A stretch of DNA of 48,367 nt from an uncultured Eubacteriales bacterium (GTDB taxonomy: Bacteria; Bacillota; Clostridia; Christensenellales; Aristaeellaceae): the NCBI GenBank assembly GCA_902790015.1, contig CADAQF010000015.1:1-48367 (forward strand), in the 5' to 3' direction. The first letter of the stretch is position 1. The number at the start of each line of letters is the position of its first letter. The notes below the pieces were generated by a model. The model saw only the letters and a program-made list of their open reading frames with translations. It did no database searches and was not told the DNA's origin. The position numbers were made by a program, and so were the translations under genes. Below, piece by piece: positions 8,367 to 16,205 of the stretch.

Positions 8367-8647
8367 AGAACACTTTGTGCATTGCCGCGACCGTCTGCTG
8401 AAGGTGGCGCAGGCGCTGAGCCCGGAGGATGAGATGGTGCGCAGCACGGGCGTCCGCACCGTGCAGGAACTGACCCAGAGCAAATGCCGGCGCAATTACA
8501 AGTCCGACTCTGCCGGATGCGGCCGGAGGACTGTCTGACGATGCTGAACGGCACCACCTGGATCTGGAAAAGGTGTGGGCAAAGGAGCCGCCGGCAGCGT
8601 ATGAGTTTGTGCGGCAGGACGGGAAGGCTGTGAAACAGGGGTTATAG
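8367..8647 (+). pseudogene. Broken gene fragment of unknown origin
   Basis: Two plus-strand frames carry protein-like sequence without a proper start. The first reads VHCRDRLLKVAQALSPEDEM and continues with TGVRTVQELTQSKCRRNYKS. After a frameshift near 8510 the second reads EKVWAKEPPAAYEFVRQDGK and ends with AVKQGL and a stop at 8645-8647. The GC content is higher than in the flanking genes. It is probably the decayed tail of a mobile-element or plasmid-type gene; I cannot name the family. Its last codons belong to a diverged repeat found again after the next gene. Confidence 0.5.
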
Positions 8648-8686
8648 GAAACGGATGTGTATTGACTGCAATGAAGCTGTGGTGTG
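8609..8686 (+). repeat. 78-bp direct repeat, left copy
   Basis: Ungapped match by eye to 10084-10161 at 56 of 78 positions (about 72 percent). It shares GTGCG-CAGGA-GGG-AGGCTGT and ends in a shared GCTGT-GTGTG. In both copies the frame encodes VRQDG(K/E)AVKQG. The two copies bracket the secreted-protein gene at 8702-10072. Confidence 0.7.
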
Positions 8687-8701
8687 GGGGGAGTGATGAC
8701 C

Positions 8702-10072
8702 ATGAAACGCCTGATTTTAATCTGCGTGACGATGCTATGCCTGGTGCCGCCTGGTGTCTGGGCTGAGTCGTCCGATGAAGCCATATTTGAGGTAACCTGC
8801 AGCAGGGATGAGGTGGAGGAGTTTATGGCCGCCTTTGCCCTGACCTGCCCAAATGGAATCGTTGATGGATTCCATGAGATTGCAGACCACTGCTATGACG
8901 TCACACCGGCTGATGTGGCTCGGGAGACGGATATCCGGGTCTTCAAGTTCAGTGACTCCGGCGCCAGCTATGCCTTTGTGGATGGATCGGTCTATGATCT
9001 ATGTGAGAGCGTTGGCGGATACGGGTTTCTGAATGCGGTGCCCTGGGATTATGATCAGGACGGTCAGATGGATCTGCTGACAGCTTCCTCCTGGGGATCG
9101 GGCATTCACCGCACGGAAATCTCCGTATTCATCCGGGCAAAGAAGACTTTTGAGGTAATCTATTCGACACTGTATGAGGAGGGCCCTCAGGTGGACCTGA
9201 TTGTGTGCGCCGACAAGGGCCCAACTGACAGCAGCCAGGTGGTGAGTCTCCGGGAAGTTCAGGTGCTGGATTGGGAGGATGCCGACTTCGTGCATCTGCG
9301 CTATCGCGTAGTTGGCGATTATCAGCCAACCTTTCCCTTGACCCTCCACGAAGCAGCATGGGATGCCGGCGCTGCCACACATCTGCTGGGTACATGGTAC
9401 GGCGAGATGGAAGAATACGGCAAACGCATGGGCATCTCCATGAATTTCACTGCGGGTGGAACAGTGACCCTGCGTATGATCGATCCTCTCAGCCGTCAGT
9501 ATGAGGAGGGCGGCGAAGCTCAGTATCGGGTTGACGGTGAGAATCTAACTCTGAGAGCAAACGGACAATCTGTAACCGCCTCCCTCACGTTCACGGGTGA
9601 TGGGCTTGTAATGGCCATTCATGGTATGGAGGGTATGTCCTTCATGAAGCTGTCCGGCGATGAACTCGCGCAGATGGATTCGCTTCATCCCAAATATCGC
9701 CCCGGTGACATTTCACAGGTGACCGTTGATTATGGCATATCGGAGCGCTTCACTCCGGAGCAGATGGATGCTGCGATCGCAGTGATCAAAAACGAATTCC
9801 TGACCTGGTACAGCTGTGAATTGCACAGTATCTCCTATGCATCTGATGAGCTTTCTGCAAGCGAATACCGGTATTATGCAGGTTCGGAGAGCCGCGAGAC
9901 AGGCAAAAACTATGTAGATGGCATCGTATTCATGTCTTCCTTCCATTCTGCTGCGGAGGACGAGGAGTACCCGGGCTCCGGTCTCAATCCGGACGAGGAA
10001 TATACAGAGTACAGCTGGATCCTGCTGCAGACCGAGGATGGGCAATGGGAGCTTATTACATGGGGATACTGA
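8702..10072 (+). CDS. Secreted protein of unknown function with lipocalin-like and NTF2-like regions
   Basis: A 456-residue protein with a clear signal peptide (MKRLILICVTMLCL, cleavage likely after VWA, residue about 21). A DYDQDGQMD stretch near residue 116 looks like a calcium-binding repeat of the kind seen in FG-GAP/EF-hand-like loops. A central segment (about 220-320, LLGTWYGEMEEYG onward) resembles a small beta-barrel of the lipocalin type. The C-terminal region (about 335-450) resembles NTF2-like secreted domains common in gut Firmicutes. The start at 8702 is chosen because GGGGAG sits 8 bases upstream and the signal peptide begins there; GTG 8684 or ATG 8696 would add a few residues. 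Function is unknown. It is bracketed by the 78-bp repeats. Confidence 0.75.
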   Translation: MKRLILICVTMLCLVPPGVWAESSDEAIFEVTCSRDEVEEFMAAFALTCPNGIVDGFHEIADHCYDVTPADVARETDIRVFKFSDSGASYAFVDGSVYDLCESVGGYGFLNAVPWDYDQDGQMDLLTASSWGSGIHRTEISVFIRAKKTFEVIYSTLYEEGPQVDLIVCADKGPTDSSQVVSLREVQVLDWEDADFVHLRYRVVGDYQPTFPLTLHEAAWDAGAATHLLGTWYGEMEEYGKRMGISMNFTAGGTVTLRMIDPLSRQYEEGGEAQYRVDGENLTLRANGQSVTASLTFTGDGLVMAIHGMEGMSFMKLSGDELAQMDSLHPKYRPGDISQVTVDYGISERFTPEQMDAAIAVIKNEFLTWYSCELHSISYASDELSASEYRYYAGSESRETGKNYVDGIVFMSSFHSAAEDEEYPGSGLNPDEEYTEYSWILLQTEDGQWELITWGY

Positions 10073-10083
10073 TCAATCCTGCT

Positions 10084-10161
10084 GTGCGACAGGATGGGGA
10101 GGCTGTCAAGCAGGGGACGCAAGAAGCGGTTATATACTGATCACAGCGAGGCTGTAGTGTG
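10084..10161 (+). repeat. 78-bp direct repeat, right copy
   Basis: Diverged partner of 8609-8686. In this copy the repeat follows the stop of the secreted-protein gene by 12 bases and again encodes the tail VRQDGEAVKQG before a stop. This suggests an ancient duplication or cassette insertion within the same lost gene. Confidence 0.7.
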
Positions 10162-10195
10162 AAAAGTACATCGATAAAGCCGTGAGGTGACCTCT

Positions 10196-10963
10196 ATGCG
10201 AAAACCTTTTTTTACACTCATAGCAAATGAACGCTATCAGATTGGCTGTACCGGCCAGACGGTGTATGTGCTTGACTCGGCGGGCAACGAACTGGCGAAA
10301 TTCAAGGACATGACATATGCGTATTATCCTGCATTGCACCCAGATGGTGAGACAGCTGCTGTCTATAGCAATAACGGTGTCATGGCTATCTATTCTCTTT
10401 CGGAACTGCGGCTGATCGCCAAATTCAGAGTTTCTGCCATAAAAGATACGGCAATCAACTGCATTCCCTGTTTTTCGCCCGGCGGGAATTACTTGTATCA
10501 TATTGAAGGCAGAAAAGGCGATAGGCTCAACAATCGTTTGTCCGTTTACTCAACAACAGATTATCAACCCGTTTTTCGTATGTTTGAGCAGGGTCCAAAG
10601 ACCGTATTCAGCTGTATCGAATTTGATCAGGCAGGCTGTCTCTTTCTGCTGGGGTATTTCCGCCAGGAAAAATGCAACGAATACTTTGTTTCCAAATTGG
10701 AGGGACAAACGCTTCAGGATGTGCGACTGCTCGATAAAAATATATATGACTTCTATCAAAGTGCCATGCTCCTGAAACAGGTAGGCTACACAGAAGAATC
10801 CTTCAAATGTTCTCAGTTTACGATCATGCCGAAGGTAAAGCTTGACTTGGAACGGTCATTTGGCCTTCCTGTCAACCTGGGGCCTTTCAACAGGGAATAC
10901 ACGCTGGATGATTTGAGACAGATGAATCTTTCTCTTGTCCGATGCTGGGAGGAAAGCCGATAG
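10196..10963 (+). CDS. Beta-propeller-like (WD40/YncE-type) protein of unknown function
   Basis: A 255-residue protein without a signal peptide. Repeating beta-blade patterns of the type GQTVYVLDSAGNELAKF, PALHPDGETAAVYSNNGVMA, PCFSPGGNYLYHIEG and NRLSVYSTTDYQPVFR suggest three to four blades of a WD40/YncE-like propeller. That is too few for a closed propeller, so it may be truncated or may dimerise. The C-terminus is helical. The start at 10196 is chosen because GAGGTGA lies 5 bases upstream; GTG at 10187 is an alternative. It is low in GC like the other genes in this patch. I do not recognise a function. Confidence 0.75.
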   Translation: MRKPFFTLIANERYQIGCTGQTVYVLDSAGNELAKFKDMTYAYYPALHPDGETAAVYSNNGVMAIYSLSELRLIAKFRVSAIKDTAINCIPCFSPGGNYLYHIEGRKGDRLNNRLSVYSTTDYQPVFRMFEQGPKTVFSCIEFDQAGCLFLLGYFRQEKCNEYFVSKLEGQTLQDVRLLDKNIYDFYQSAMLLKQVGYTEESFKCSQFTIMPKVKLDLERSFGLPVNLGPFNREYTLDDLRQMNLSLVRCWEESR

Positions 10964-11287
10964 TTTCGTGAGTACACTTTTCCTGCGAGCCAAATCAAAG
11001 CAGGCATGAACCGCGAAAAAACACGCAAAAGCTGGCTCGTCCGCTGCGTTTTCAAGGAAATGATATTGACTGGCCCCGAACGGGAATCAGAAGCGGAGCC
11101 TCAAAAGCCCTGATTTATGAGGACTGGCGGCTTCAAAAAGCCAGCCCCGGAAACAAAAGGACGACAGGAGGGGTGAAATCAGAATGCGCATGCCCTTTCC
11201 CGAATGCATGCAGCGGCTGCTCCCCCGCCTTGTCAGAATATCCTGTCAGATTGTCAGATTTTTTTGAAGGTTTTTCTGAAAAAGGCC
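10964..11287. other. Intergenic region upstream of rpsT, no clear gene
   Basis: No supported gene. A 27-codon frame at 11184-11267 with an AGGAGGGG site is present, but its 10-base spacing and lack of any recognisable feature leave it unsupported. Two close copies of TGTCAGA (11250s) occur just ahead of the rpsT promoter. Confidence 0.4.
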
Positions 11288-11316
11288 TTGCCATTCCGTC
11301 CCGGGCGTGGTATGAT
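11288..11316 (+). promoter_or_regulatory. Promoter of rpsT
   Basis: TTGCCA (11288-11293), exactly 17 bases, then TATGAT (11311-11316). It lies about 70 bases before the S20 start codon and is a strong sigma-A-type match. Confidence 0.7.
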
Positions 11317-11386
11317 ATCTGATGTTGATTTGCGCGGCCGTATCACGCGCAGAAAAACAGCTATTCCTGACCGGGAGGTGAAAAAC

Positions 11387-11623
11387 ATGCCGAACATCAA
11401 GTCTGCGATCAAGCGCGTCAAGGTTTCCAAGAAGAAGAACCTGCGCAACCGTATGGTCAAATCCGGCGTCAAAACCGCCGTTAAGAAGTACGAGGCTGAT
11501 GCCACTCCGGAAAAGCTGTCGAGCGCTTTCGCCGCGCTGGACAAGGCTGCCGCCAAGGGCGTCATCCACAAGAACACGGCCAACCGCAAGAAGGCCCGCC
11601 TGAACAAGAAGCTGGCCCAGTAA
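11387..11623 (+). CDS. rpsT: 30S ribosomal protein S20
   Basis: A 78-residue, very Lys/Arg-rich protein beginning MPNIKSAIKRVKVSKKKNLR, with the S20 pattern of long helices and the conserved ending GVIHKNTANRKKARLNKKL. It binds 16S rRNA in the small subunit. The start at 11387 is chosen over upstream in-frame starts because GGGAGGTG lies directly before it and family members begin MPNIKSA. Monocistronic, with its own promoter and terminator. Confidence 0.97.
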   Translation: MPNIKSAIKRVKVSKKKNLRNRMVKSGVKTAVKKYEADATPEKLSSAFAALDKAAAKGVIHKNTANRKKARLNKKLAQ

Positions 11624-11640
11624 GCCAGTCATATCGTTTA

Positions 11641-11670
11641 TCCCGCCTTCCTCTCGGGCGGGATTTTTAT
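11641..11670 (+). terminator. Rho-independent terminator of rpsT
   Basis: Stem TCCCGCC (11641-11647) / GGCGGGA (11657-11663), 9-base loop, then TTTTTAT. It follows the rpsT stop by 17 bases. Confidence 0.9.
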
Positions 11671-11696
11671 ATCTTCCCCCGATAAAAAACGGTAAA

Positions 11697-11728
11697 ACAA
11701 AAAAGCCCGCGTTTTACGCCGGGCTTAG
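11697..11728 (-). terminator. Rho-independent terminator of the HU gene
   Basis: Read on the minus strand, AAGCCCG (11720-11726) and CGGGCTT (11703-11709) pair around a short A/T-rich loop and are followed by TTTTTTG. It sits 25 bases after the HU stop. Confidence 0.8.
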
Positions 11729-11751
11729 TGCCAGAAATCAAGGGACCGGGA

Positions 11752-12030
11752 TTATTTCTTGTTGACGGCTTCCTTCAGATTCTTGCCTGCGCGGAAACCG
11801 ACGGACTTGCTGGACGGGATCTTCACGGATTCGCCGGTCTGGAAGTTGCGGCCCTTGCGGGAGCTGCGGCTGCGCACCATGAAAATGCCCAGGCCGCTGA
11901 CGGCGGCTTCCTGCTTTTCGGCGATCTCGTCGGTGATGATGTCGACAACCGCGGTGAAGGCCAGTTCGGCTTCCTTGAGGGACATACCGGTCTTCTTGCT
12001 CAGGGCGTGGATCATCTCTTTCTTGGTCAT
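11752..12030 (-). CDS. hup: HU family DNA-binding protein
   Basis: A 92-residue histone-like protein that bends and compacts DNA as a dimer. It starts MTKKEMIHALSKKTGMSLKE. The family arm signature is clear: GLGIFMVRSRSSRKGRNFQT, then a PSSKSVGFRAGKNLKEAVN ending. In canonical HU the arm reads GFGxFxxxxRAxRxGRNPxTG, so this copy is slightly divergent at the tip (NFQTGE for NPxTGE). The ATG at 12030 has an ACGGAGG site; the in-frame upstream extension has no site and is not family-like. Monocistronic, with its own terminator. Confidence 0.95.
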   Translation of the reverse strand: MTKKEMIHALSKKTGMSLKEAELAFTAVVDIITDEIAEKQEAAVSGLGIFMVRSRSSRKGRNFQTGESVKIPSSKSVGFRAGKNLKEAVNKK

Positions 12031-12067
12031 ATAAATACCTCCGTAAGATGTGGTGTTTTTCCCGTTT

Positions 12068-12087
12068 TGACACACCAGTGTGTGTCA
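12068..12087. promoter_or_regulatory. Palindromic operator-like site between HU and the ROK kinase
   Basis: TGACACAC-CAGT-GTGTGTCA, perfect 8-base arms. It lies in the 149-base divergent region between hup (minus) and the ROK gene (plus). A weak minus-strand promoter TTGCGT-16-TATGTT would place its start near the palindrome. A TATAAT at 12102-12107 points toward the ROK gene but has no good -35. The cognate regulator is unknown. Confidence 0.5.
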
Positions 12088-12179
12088 GAACATACGGTTT
12101 CTATAATACGACGCAATGCCGGTAATTCCTGCCGGTTTGAAAAAATTTAATTATTTCTGAAAGAAGGGGGTTTTCGACA

Positions 12180-13067
12180 GTGTTCGGAGCATTGGAAGCG
12201 GGCGGAACAAAAATGGTGATGGCGCTGATGGACAGCCAGGGACGGGAAACGGACAGGAAGGTGATACCTACCGGCACCCCGGAGGATACCATGCCGCAGA
12301 TGCTGGCATTTTTTAGAAGCCGGCCGATCGATGCCTTGGGCGTCGGCTGCTTCGGTCCCCTGGACCTGGACCCGAAGTCTCCCGCGTACGGGCACATCAC
12401 CCGGACGCCTAAGCTTTCCTGGCGCGATTACCCGATACTGCAGGCGTTCAGGGACGCCCTCCACGTACCCGTCGGGTTTGACACGGATGTGAACGCCGCC
12501 GCGCTGGCCGAAAACAGGCTGGGCGCGGCCCGGGGGCTTTCCAGCTGCCTGTATCTGACGGTGGGCACCGGCATAGGAGGCGGCGTCGTAGTGAACGGTC
12601 AGCCGGTGCACGGGCTGATGCACCCGGAGGTGGGGCACATGCTGCTTTCCCCCGACGCGTCCGACCCCGCTCCTGAGGGCTTCTGTCCTTATCACAAGGG
12701 CTGCGGCGAGGGCCTGGCGGCCGGCCCGGCCATTCAGAAGCGCTGGGGGCTGCCCGCGCAGCAGCTTCCCGAGGGGCACGCCGCCTGGGCGCTGGAAGCC
12801 GGGTATCTGGCCCAGATCTGCGCCAACGCGATGATGGTGCTCTCCCCGCAGAAGATCATCCTGGGCGGCGGCGTGATGCACCAGCGTCTCCTTTTCCCCA
12901 TGGTGCGCGCCAAAACCATATCCCTGCTGAACGGCTACCTGCCGGTGCGCGAGGTGGACGAAGGACTGGAGGATTATATCGTTCCTCCGGGACTGGGAGA
13001 CGCCAGCGGCATCACCGGCGCGTACCTGCTGGCCAGGGACGCTTTGGATAACGCCAAAATCCAATAA
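12180..13067 (+). CDS. ROK-family sugar kinase, probably fructokinase
   Basis: A 295-residue kinase. The phosphate-binding N-terminus GALEAGGTKMVMA, the sugar-site stretch DTDVNAAALAENRLGAARG, the ATP motif LTVGTGIGGGVVVNG and HGLMHPEVGHMLL are all present. So is the zinc motif GFCPYHKGCGEGLAAGPAI (Cys, His, Cys). These exact forms match the YdhR/GmuE/ScrK-like fructokinase branch of ROK rather than glucokinase or a NagC-type repressor; there is no DNA-binding domain. It phosphorylates fructose, possibly mannose, in the cytoplasm. The start is GTG at 12180 after an AAGGGGG site. It is transcribed divergently from hup. Confidence 0.85.
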   Translation: MFGALEAGGTKMVMALMDSQGRETDRKVIPTGTPEDTMPQMLAFFRSRPIDALGVGCFGPLDLDPKSPAYGHITRTPKLSWRDYPILQAFRDALHVPVGFDTDVNAAALAENRLGAARGLSSCLYLTVGTGIGGGVVVNGQPVHGLMHPEVGHMLLSPDASDPAPEGFCPYHKGCGEGLAAGPAIQKRWGLPAQQLPEGHAAWALEAGYLAQICANAMMVLSPQKIILGGGVMHQRLLFPMVRAKTISLLNGYLPVREVDEGLEDYIVPPGLGDASGITGAYLLARDALDNAKIQ

Positions 13068-13082
13068 CGCAGTTTTGATTAT

Positions 13083-13122
13083 AAAAGGCCCATGCCGTTT
13101 TGCGCGCGGCATGGGCCTTATA
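13083..13122. terminator. Bidirectional terminator between ROK kinase and M4 protease
   Basis: A 13-base perfect stem (13085-13097 / 13107-13119, AAGGCCCATGCCG) with a 9-base loop. On the minus strand it is followed by TTATAAT, on the plus strand by ATACTG, so it best serves the minus-strand protease gene but lies at the end of both converging genes. Confidence 0.8.
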
Positions 13123-13190
13123 CTGTTTACCCCTGATCCATGCGCATCCCGCGCACGCCCCGGATGTAAAACAGTATTCTTTTTTTTGAA

Positions 13191-15725
13191 TCAGGCGGCG
13201 GGAAGGACTTCCTCCGGGGCTTCGTCGGTGGTTTTAAGGGTCACATTTTCCAGCCCCAGGGTGGGCAGCGCTTCCTGTTCGGGGTATTCGGTATCGGCGC
13301 TGAACGCGTTGAGTACCATGTTGAACAGCTTTTCAAAGAGCCGTTCCAGGCGCTGTTCTTCCTCTTTGCTCAATTCTTCCTCAGTGTCGTCTGCCAGGCT
13401 GTCCAGGTCAAACCATTCGTCGTCCAGCAGCACAACCACATTTCTGGGCGGGGCTTCGGGGTCTGCCAGCTTTTGCGGGTCGAAATTCATCAGCAGGTAC
13501 AGGCCGGGCCGGTCCTTAAGCACCATGGTCACGTCCCTGCCGCCGGCCGCCTGCCAGGAAACATGCTGGGAAACGAGACCGGAGAACATTCTGGAAAGCC
13601 ACGAGGGAGCTTCCTCCCCGGACGCATCGTCTTTGGCGGGCTCCCCGTTCAGGTGAAGCGCCTCGGCCAGGCGGGCAAAGGATTCGTTCCTGTCCTGTTT
13701 GGTCCGGTCGGACCGGAACAGCTCGGTCACAAAGGTCCATACGGCCCGGGCCCGGGCGGTGATCTCCTGCGTGTCCACGGAAAAGGCGATCAGGATCCAG
13801 TTGGGGTCTTCAAAGGCTTCGGTATCGGGGAGAGTCAGCGTGACCACACGCTGGCCGTCGGGCAGCTTTTCGGGCAGCCCGGTCTCCTCCATGCGGCTGT
13901 ACTCAAGAAGGCTTTCCAGCGCGTCCTTATAGGCGCCGTTGCCGGAATAACTGAGCGCCCAGCGCATCAGCTCCGCCAGCTGCTGGTAATCGGTCTTCGG
14001 GGTCATGGTGAAGGCGACGGTCAGCCACAGCTTCACGGCGCTTTCGGTGGGCATGCCGTACTCGCTGCAGAGTCTTGCGGCAAGCATGTTAAGGATCGAC
14101 GAATTGCAGTGCACGCCCCCGCGGTCGTTCACGTCGCTGGGGTTATCCACGCCGGGCACATAGTACATATCCCAGACGTATTCGGGCTGCTCATGCTCAT
14201 GGGGATGCAGCATGGAGCGGAGGGTCATCAGGCTGTCCTGCGCGATCAGCCAGCTGCTTTCGGTCTTGCCGGTGACGGTCATCTCGCACAGCTTGCCCAT
14301 GATATCGGACATGGCCTCGTTGATGGCGCCCATGTCGTCCTGATAGAGGCTGGTGTTCATGGCGGTGGAGGTCACGGCGTGGGTGAACTCGTGGGCCATC
14401 ACGTCCAGCGCCTGGCTGAAACCCTCTTCCCCGCCGTAGGCGAAGCACTGCCAGCCCTTGTCAAGGCCGCCGTAGGCGGCGTTTGAGTAGGCGTTGCCCT
14501 GTTCGTCGCACATATTGCGAAGCAGGAGGATGGGGGTGCCGGCGCCGTCCGCGCCCTTCCAGCCCAGGCCTGCGTAAAAGTCCCAGACACGGATCAGGTT
14601 GTCATAGGTGATCAGGTCGTTGTCGTCCCAGCCCTCGTTGGCGTTTTTGGCCAGCAGGACCACCTGCCTGTCGCCGTATGCCAGGGAGGCAAAGTCGCCC
14701 ACGGCGATTTTCCGCTCGGGGTCGCCCAGATACCAGGCGCCGGTGCGGGTATCCCGCATGACGGGCACGGTGAGCGAACGGGTCCTGCCCCGCACGTCCC
14801 TGACTTCCCCGCTCCAGACGCTTTTTTCCATGAACTCGAAGGCATACACGGCGGAGTAGCCGCCCTTCACTGCCCTGTCATCGGGAGCGGTGACGGAACA
14901 GCTGCGCAGATAGGTCCCGTCCATGCTGATGAAATGGGCCAGGAAGGGAAGGTCAACGGAGGTTTCCCCGCCAAAGCCGGGGTTGCGGGAGTACACGACG
15001 TACACCAGCCTGTCGGGCAGCACCTCATTGGTCACCATGTCCGATTCGACCGGGATGATGGCGCGGTAGGTGTATTCAGGCTGAACGGTGTCCGGATGGC
15101 CCTGCGCGGTCAGGTGGCGGCGCACGGTGTCCTCGGCCTGGGCGGCGGTGATGTCCGCGGCGGCGTTTCCGTGCGGCACGGCGGAGGCCAGGGAACTGAA
15201 GACCGCGGTGACCCGTCCTTCCCCGTCGGTCACGAGCCTGACGGTGCCGGCTACCACGGTCAGGCCCTCAAAGACCTGCTGGAACACATACACTTTGGAG
15301 GCGCCCATGGTCATAACGGACCACAGCCGCAGGGAGGCTTCGGGGGATCCCTCCAGCAGCCCGTTCAGACGGCTGACATAACGGTAGGCTTCCTGAGCGT
15401 CCCGCGCTACGGCCAGACCCTGGGAGCTGTGGATGGCGTAGATCTTTCCGTTCTGGCGGAGGATCTCCGCGTCCGGTACGGCGGACTTAAGCTGGTCCTC
15501 GACGACAGGGTCCTGAAGACCGGCGGAGCGGGCCCGGTCCATCTGCCGGTCCCATTCCTGGGAAGTAAGACCCTGGGCTTCTGCGACCGCTTTTTCATTC
15601 AGGATAGAAAAGCGGGGCGGTTCCTTCTCCCCGCCCGCCTGCGCCAGCGCCGTAAAGCAGGCCGACACGGCCAGCAGTAGGGCCAAAGCCAGGGAAATCA
15701 TGCGTTTATTGTTCAGCTGCAGCAA
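13191..15725 (-). CDS. Secreted M4 (thermolysin-type) metalloprotease with a large C-terminal extension
   Basis: An 844-residue protein with a signal peptide (about residues 8-30) and an FTP/PepSY-like propeptide (about 40-250). The peptidase unit has HEFTH (445-449), the third zinc ligand Glu470 in NEAMSD, and the transition-state His539 in VHCNSS. Thermolysin-type enzymes normally end near the next 130 residues. Here about 190 extra residues (650-844) follow, ending in an acidic helix region (EEELSKEEEQRLERLFEKLF), with no known domain recognised. The TTG start at 15725 is supported by an AAAGGGTG site; ATG at residue 9 is an alternative. The gene is transcribed divergently from the exporter operon at 15.9 kb, but a shared function is not shown. 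Confidence 0.88.
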   Translation of the reverse strand: MLQLNNKRMISLALALLLAVSACFTALAQAGGEKEPPRFSILNEKAVAEAQGLTSQEWDRQMDRARSAGLQDPVVEDQLKSAVPDAEILRQNGKIYAIHSSQGLAVARDAQEAYRYVSRLNGLLEGSPEASLRLWSVMTMGASKVYVFQQVFEGLTVVAGTVRLVTDGEGRVTAVFSSLASAVPHGNAAADITAAQAEDTVRRHLTAQGHPDTVQPEYTYRAIIPVESDMVTNEVLPDRLVYVVYSRNPGFGGETSVDLPFLAHFISMDGTYLRSCSVTAPDDRAVKGGYSAVYAFEFMEKSVWSGEVRDVRGRTRSLTVPVMRDTRTGAWYLGDPERKIAVGDFASLAYGDRQVVLLAKNANEGWDDNDLITYDNLIRVWDFYAGLGWKGADGAGTPILLLRNMCDEQGNAYSNAAYGGLDKGWQCFAYGGEEGFSQALDVMAHEFTHAVTSTAMNTSLYQDDMGAINEAMSDIMGKLCEMTVTGKTESSWLIAQDSLMTLRSMLHPHEHEQPEYVWDMYYVPGVDNPSDVNDRGGVHCNSSILNMLAARLCSEYGMPTESAVKLWLTVAFTMTPKTDYQQLAELMRWALSYSGNGAYKDALESLLEYSRMEETGLPEKLPDGQRVVTLTLPDTEAFEDPNWILIAFSVDTQEITARARAVWTFVTELFRSDRTKQDRNESFARLAEALHLNGEPAKDDASGEEAPSWLSRMFSGLVSQHVSWQAAGGRDVTMVLKDRPGLYLLMNFDPQKLADPEAPPRNVVVLLDDEWFDLDSLADDTEEELSKEEEQRLERLFEKLFNMVLNAFSADTEYPEQEALPTLGLENVTLKTTDEAPEEVLPAA

Positions 15726-15896
15726 ATTAAAACACCCTTTCTTTTTTTCAGCTGGTTTATTTGATTCGCGCGCCTTGGGGGTTATGGCGGCTCCTATGTT
15801 TTATACGCAGCTGAAATCAAAACGGGCAGCAGCGGCCCGGGGTGCTTTTTTGCCCGGAAACCGGGACGGAATTTTGATACTTTTTATGTTTTTTAC

Positions 15897-15925
15897 TGGA
15901 CTTTTAACGCCCGCTGTGTGATAAT
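15897..15925 (+). promoter_or_regulatory. Promoter of the sigma factor/exporter operon
   Basis: TGGACT (15897-15902), 17 bases, GATAAT (15920-15925), about 80 bases before the first gene. The element fits sigma-A rather than a classical ECF AAC/GTC promoter, so autoregulation by the operon's own sigma factor is not obvious. Confidence 0.5.
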
Positions 15926-16007
15926 AATATGAGGATATGCCTGTTGATCGGTAAAAGCCATGATACCGCTTAAAGGAGAAGCCGCGGCGAAGGAGGAGAT
16001 GCCATCT

Positions 16008-16205
16008 ATGGAAAAAAAGCTCAGACAGCTTTTTGAGTTTCAGAAATTTCAGGGAAACGACGACCTGCAGCGCGTGATAGACGACGTTCACTCGCGCTAC
16101 GCCGTACGGGAGCTGACGATGGGCGAAATGGACATGGTTTTCGCCGCGGGCGACCCGTTCCTCAAAAAGGACAAAAACAACGGGGAGAACAACGTTCATG
16201 AATAA
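16008..16205 (+). CDS. Small leader-like protein heading the NHLM export operon
   Basis: A 65-residue protein starting at 16008 after an ideal AAGGAGGAG site; an in-frame upstream ATG at 15960 lacks a good site. It opens with a helical stretch (KKLRQLFEFQKFQGNDDLQR). A segment RELTMGEMDMVFAAG (about residues 34-48) then looks like a double-glycine-type leader end, followed by only about 17 hydrophilic residues. The motif ELxxxE(M/L)(D/E)M(V/I) followed by Ala/Gly-Gly is shared with the leader of the Gly-rich peptide at 40463. Its gene overlaps the sigma factor start (ATGAATAA), so the two are translationally coupled. It could be a short peptide cargo or an adaptor bearing a leader; neither is proven. 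Confidence 0.7.
   Translation: MEKKLRQLFEFQKFQGNDDLQRVIDDVHSRYAVRELTMGEMDMVFAAGDPFLKKDKNNGENNVHE

Noticed and set aside
11184..11267. 27-codon peptide frame upstream of rpsT with AGGAGGGG
   Set aside because: Spacing is poor and nothing in the peptide is recognisable; it lies just before the rpsT promoter and could be chance.
12067..12107. TTGACA ... TATAAT pair pointing to the fructokinase
   Set aside because: Spacing is 29 bases, too long for a sigma-A promoter; kept only as an uncertain -10 near the palindrome.
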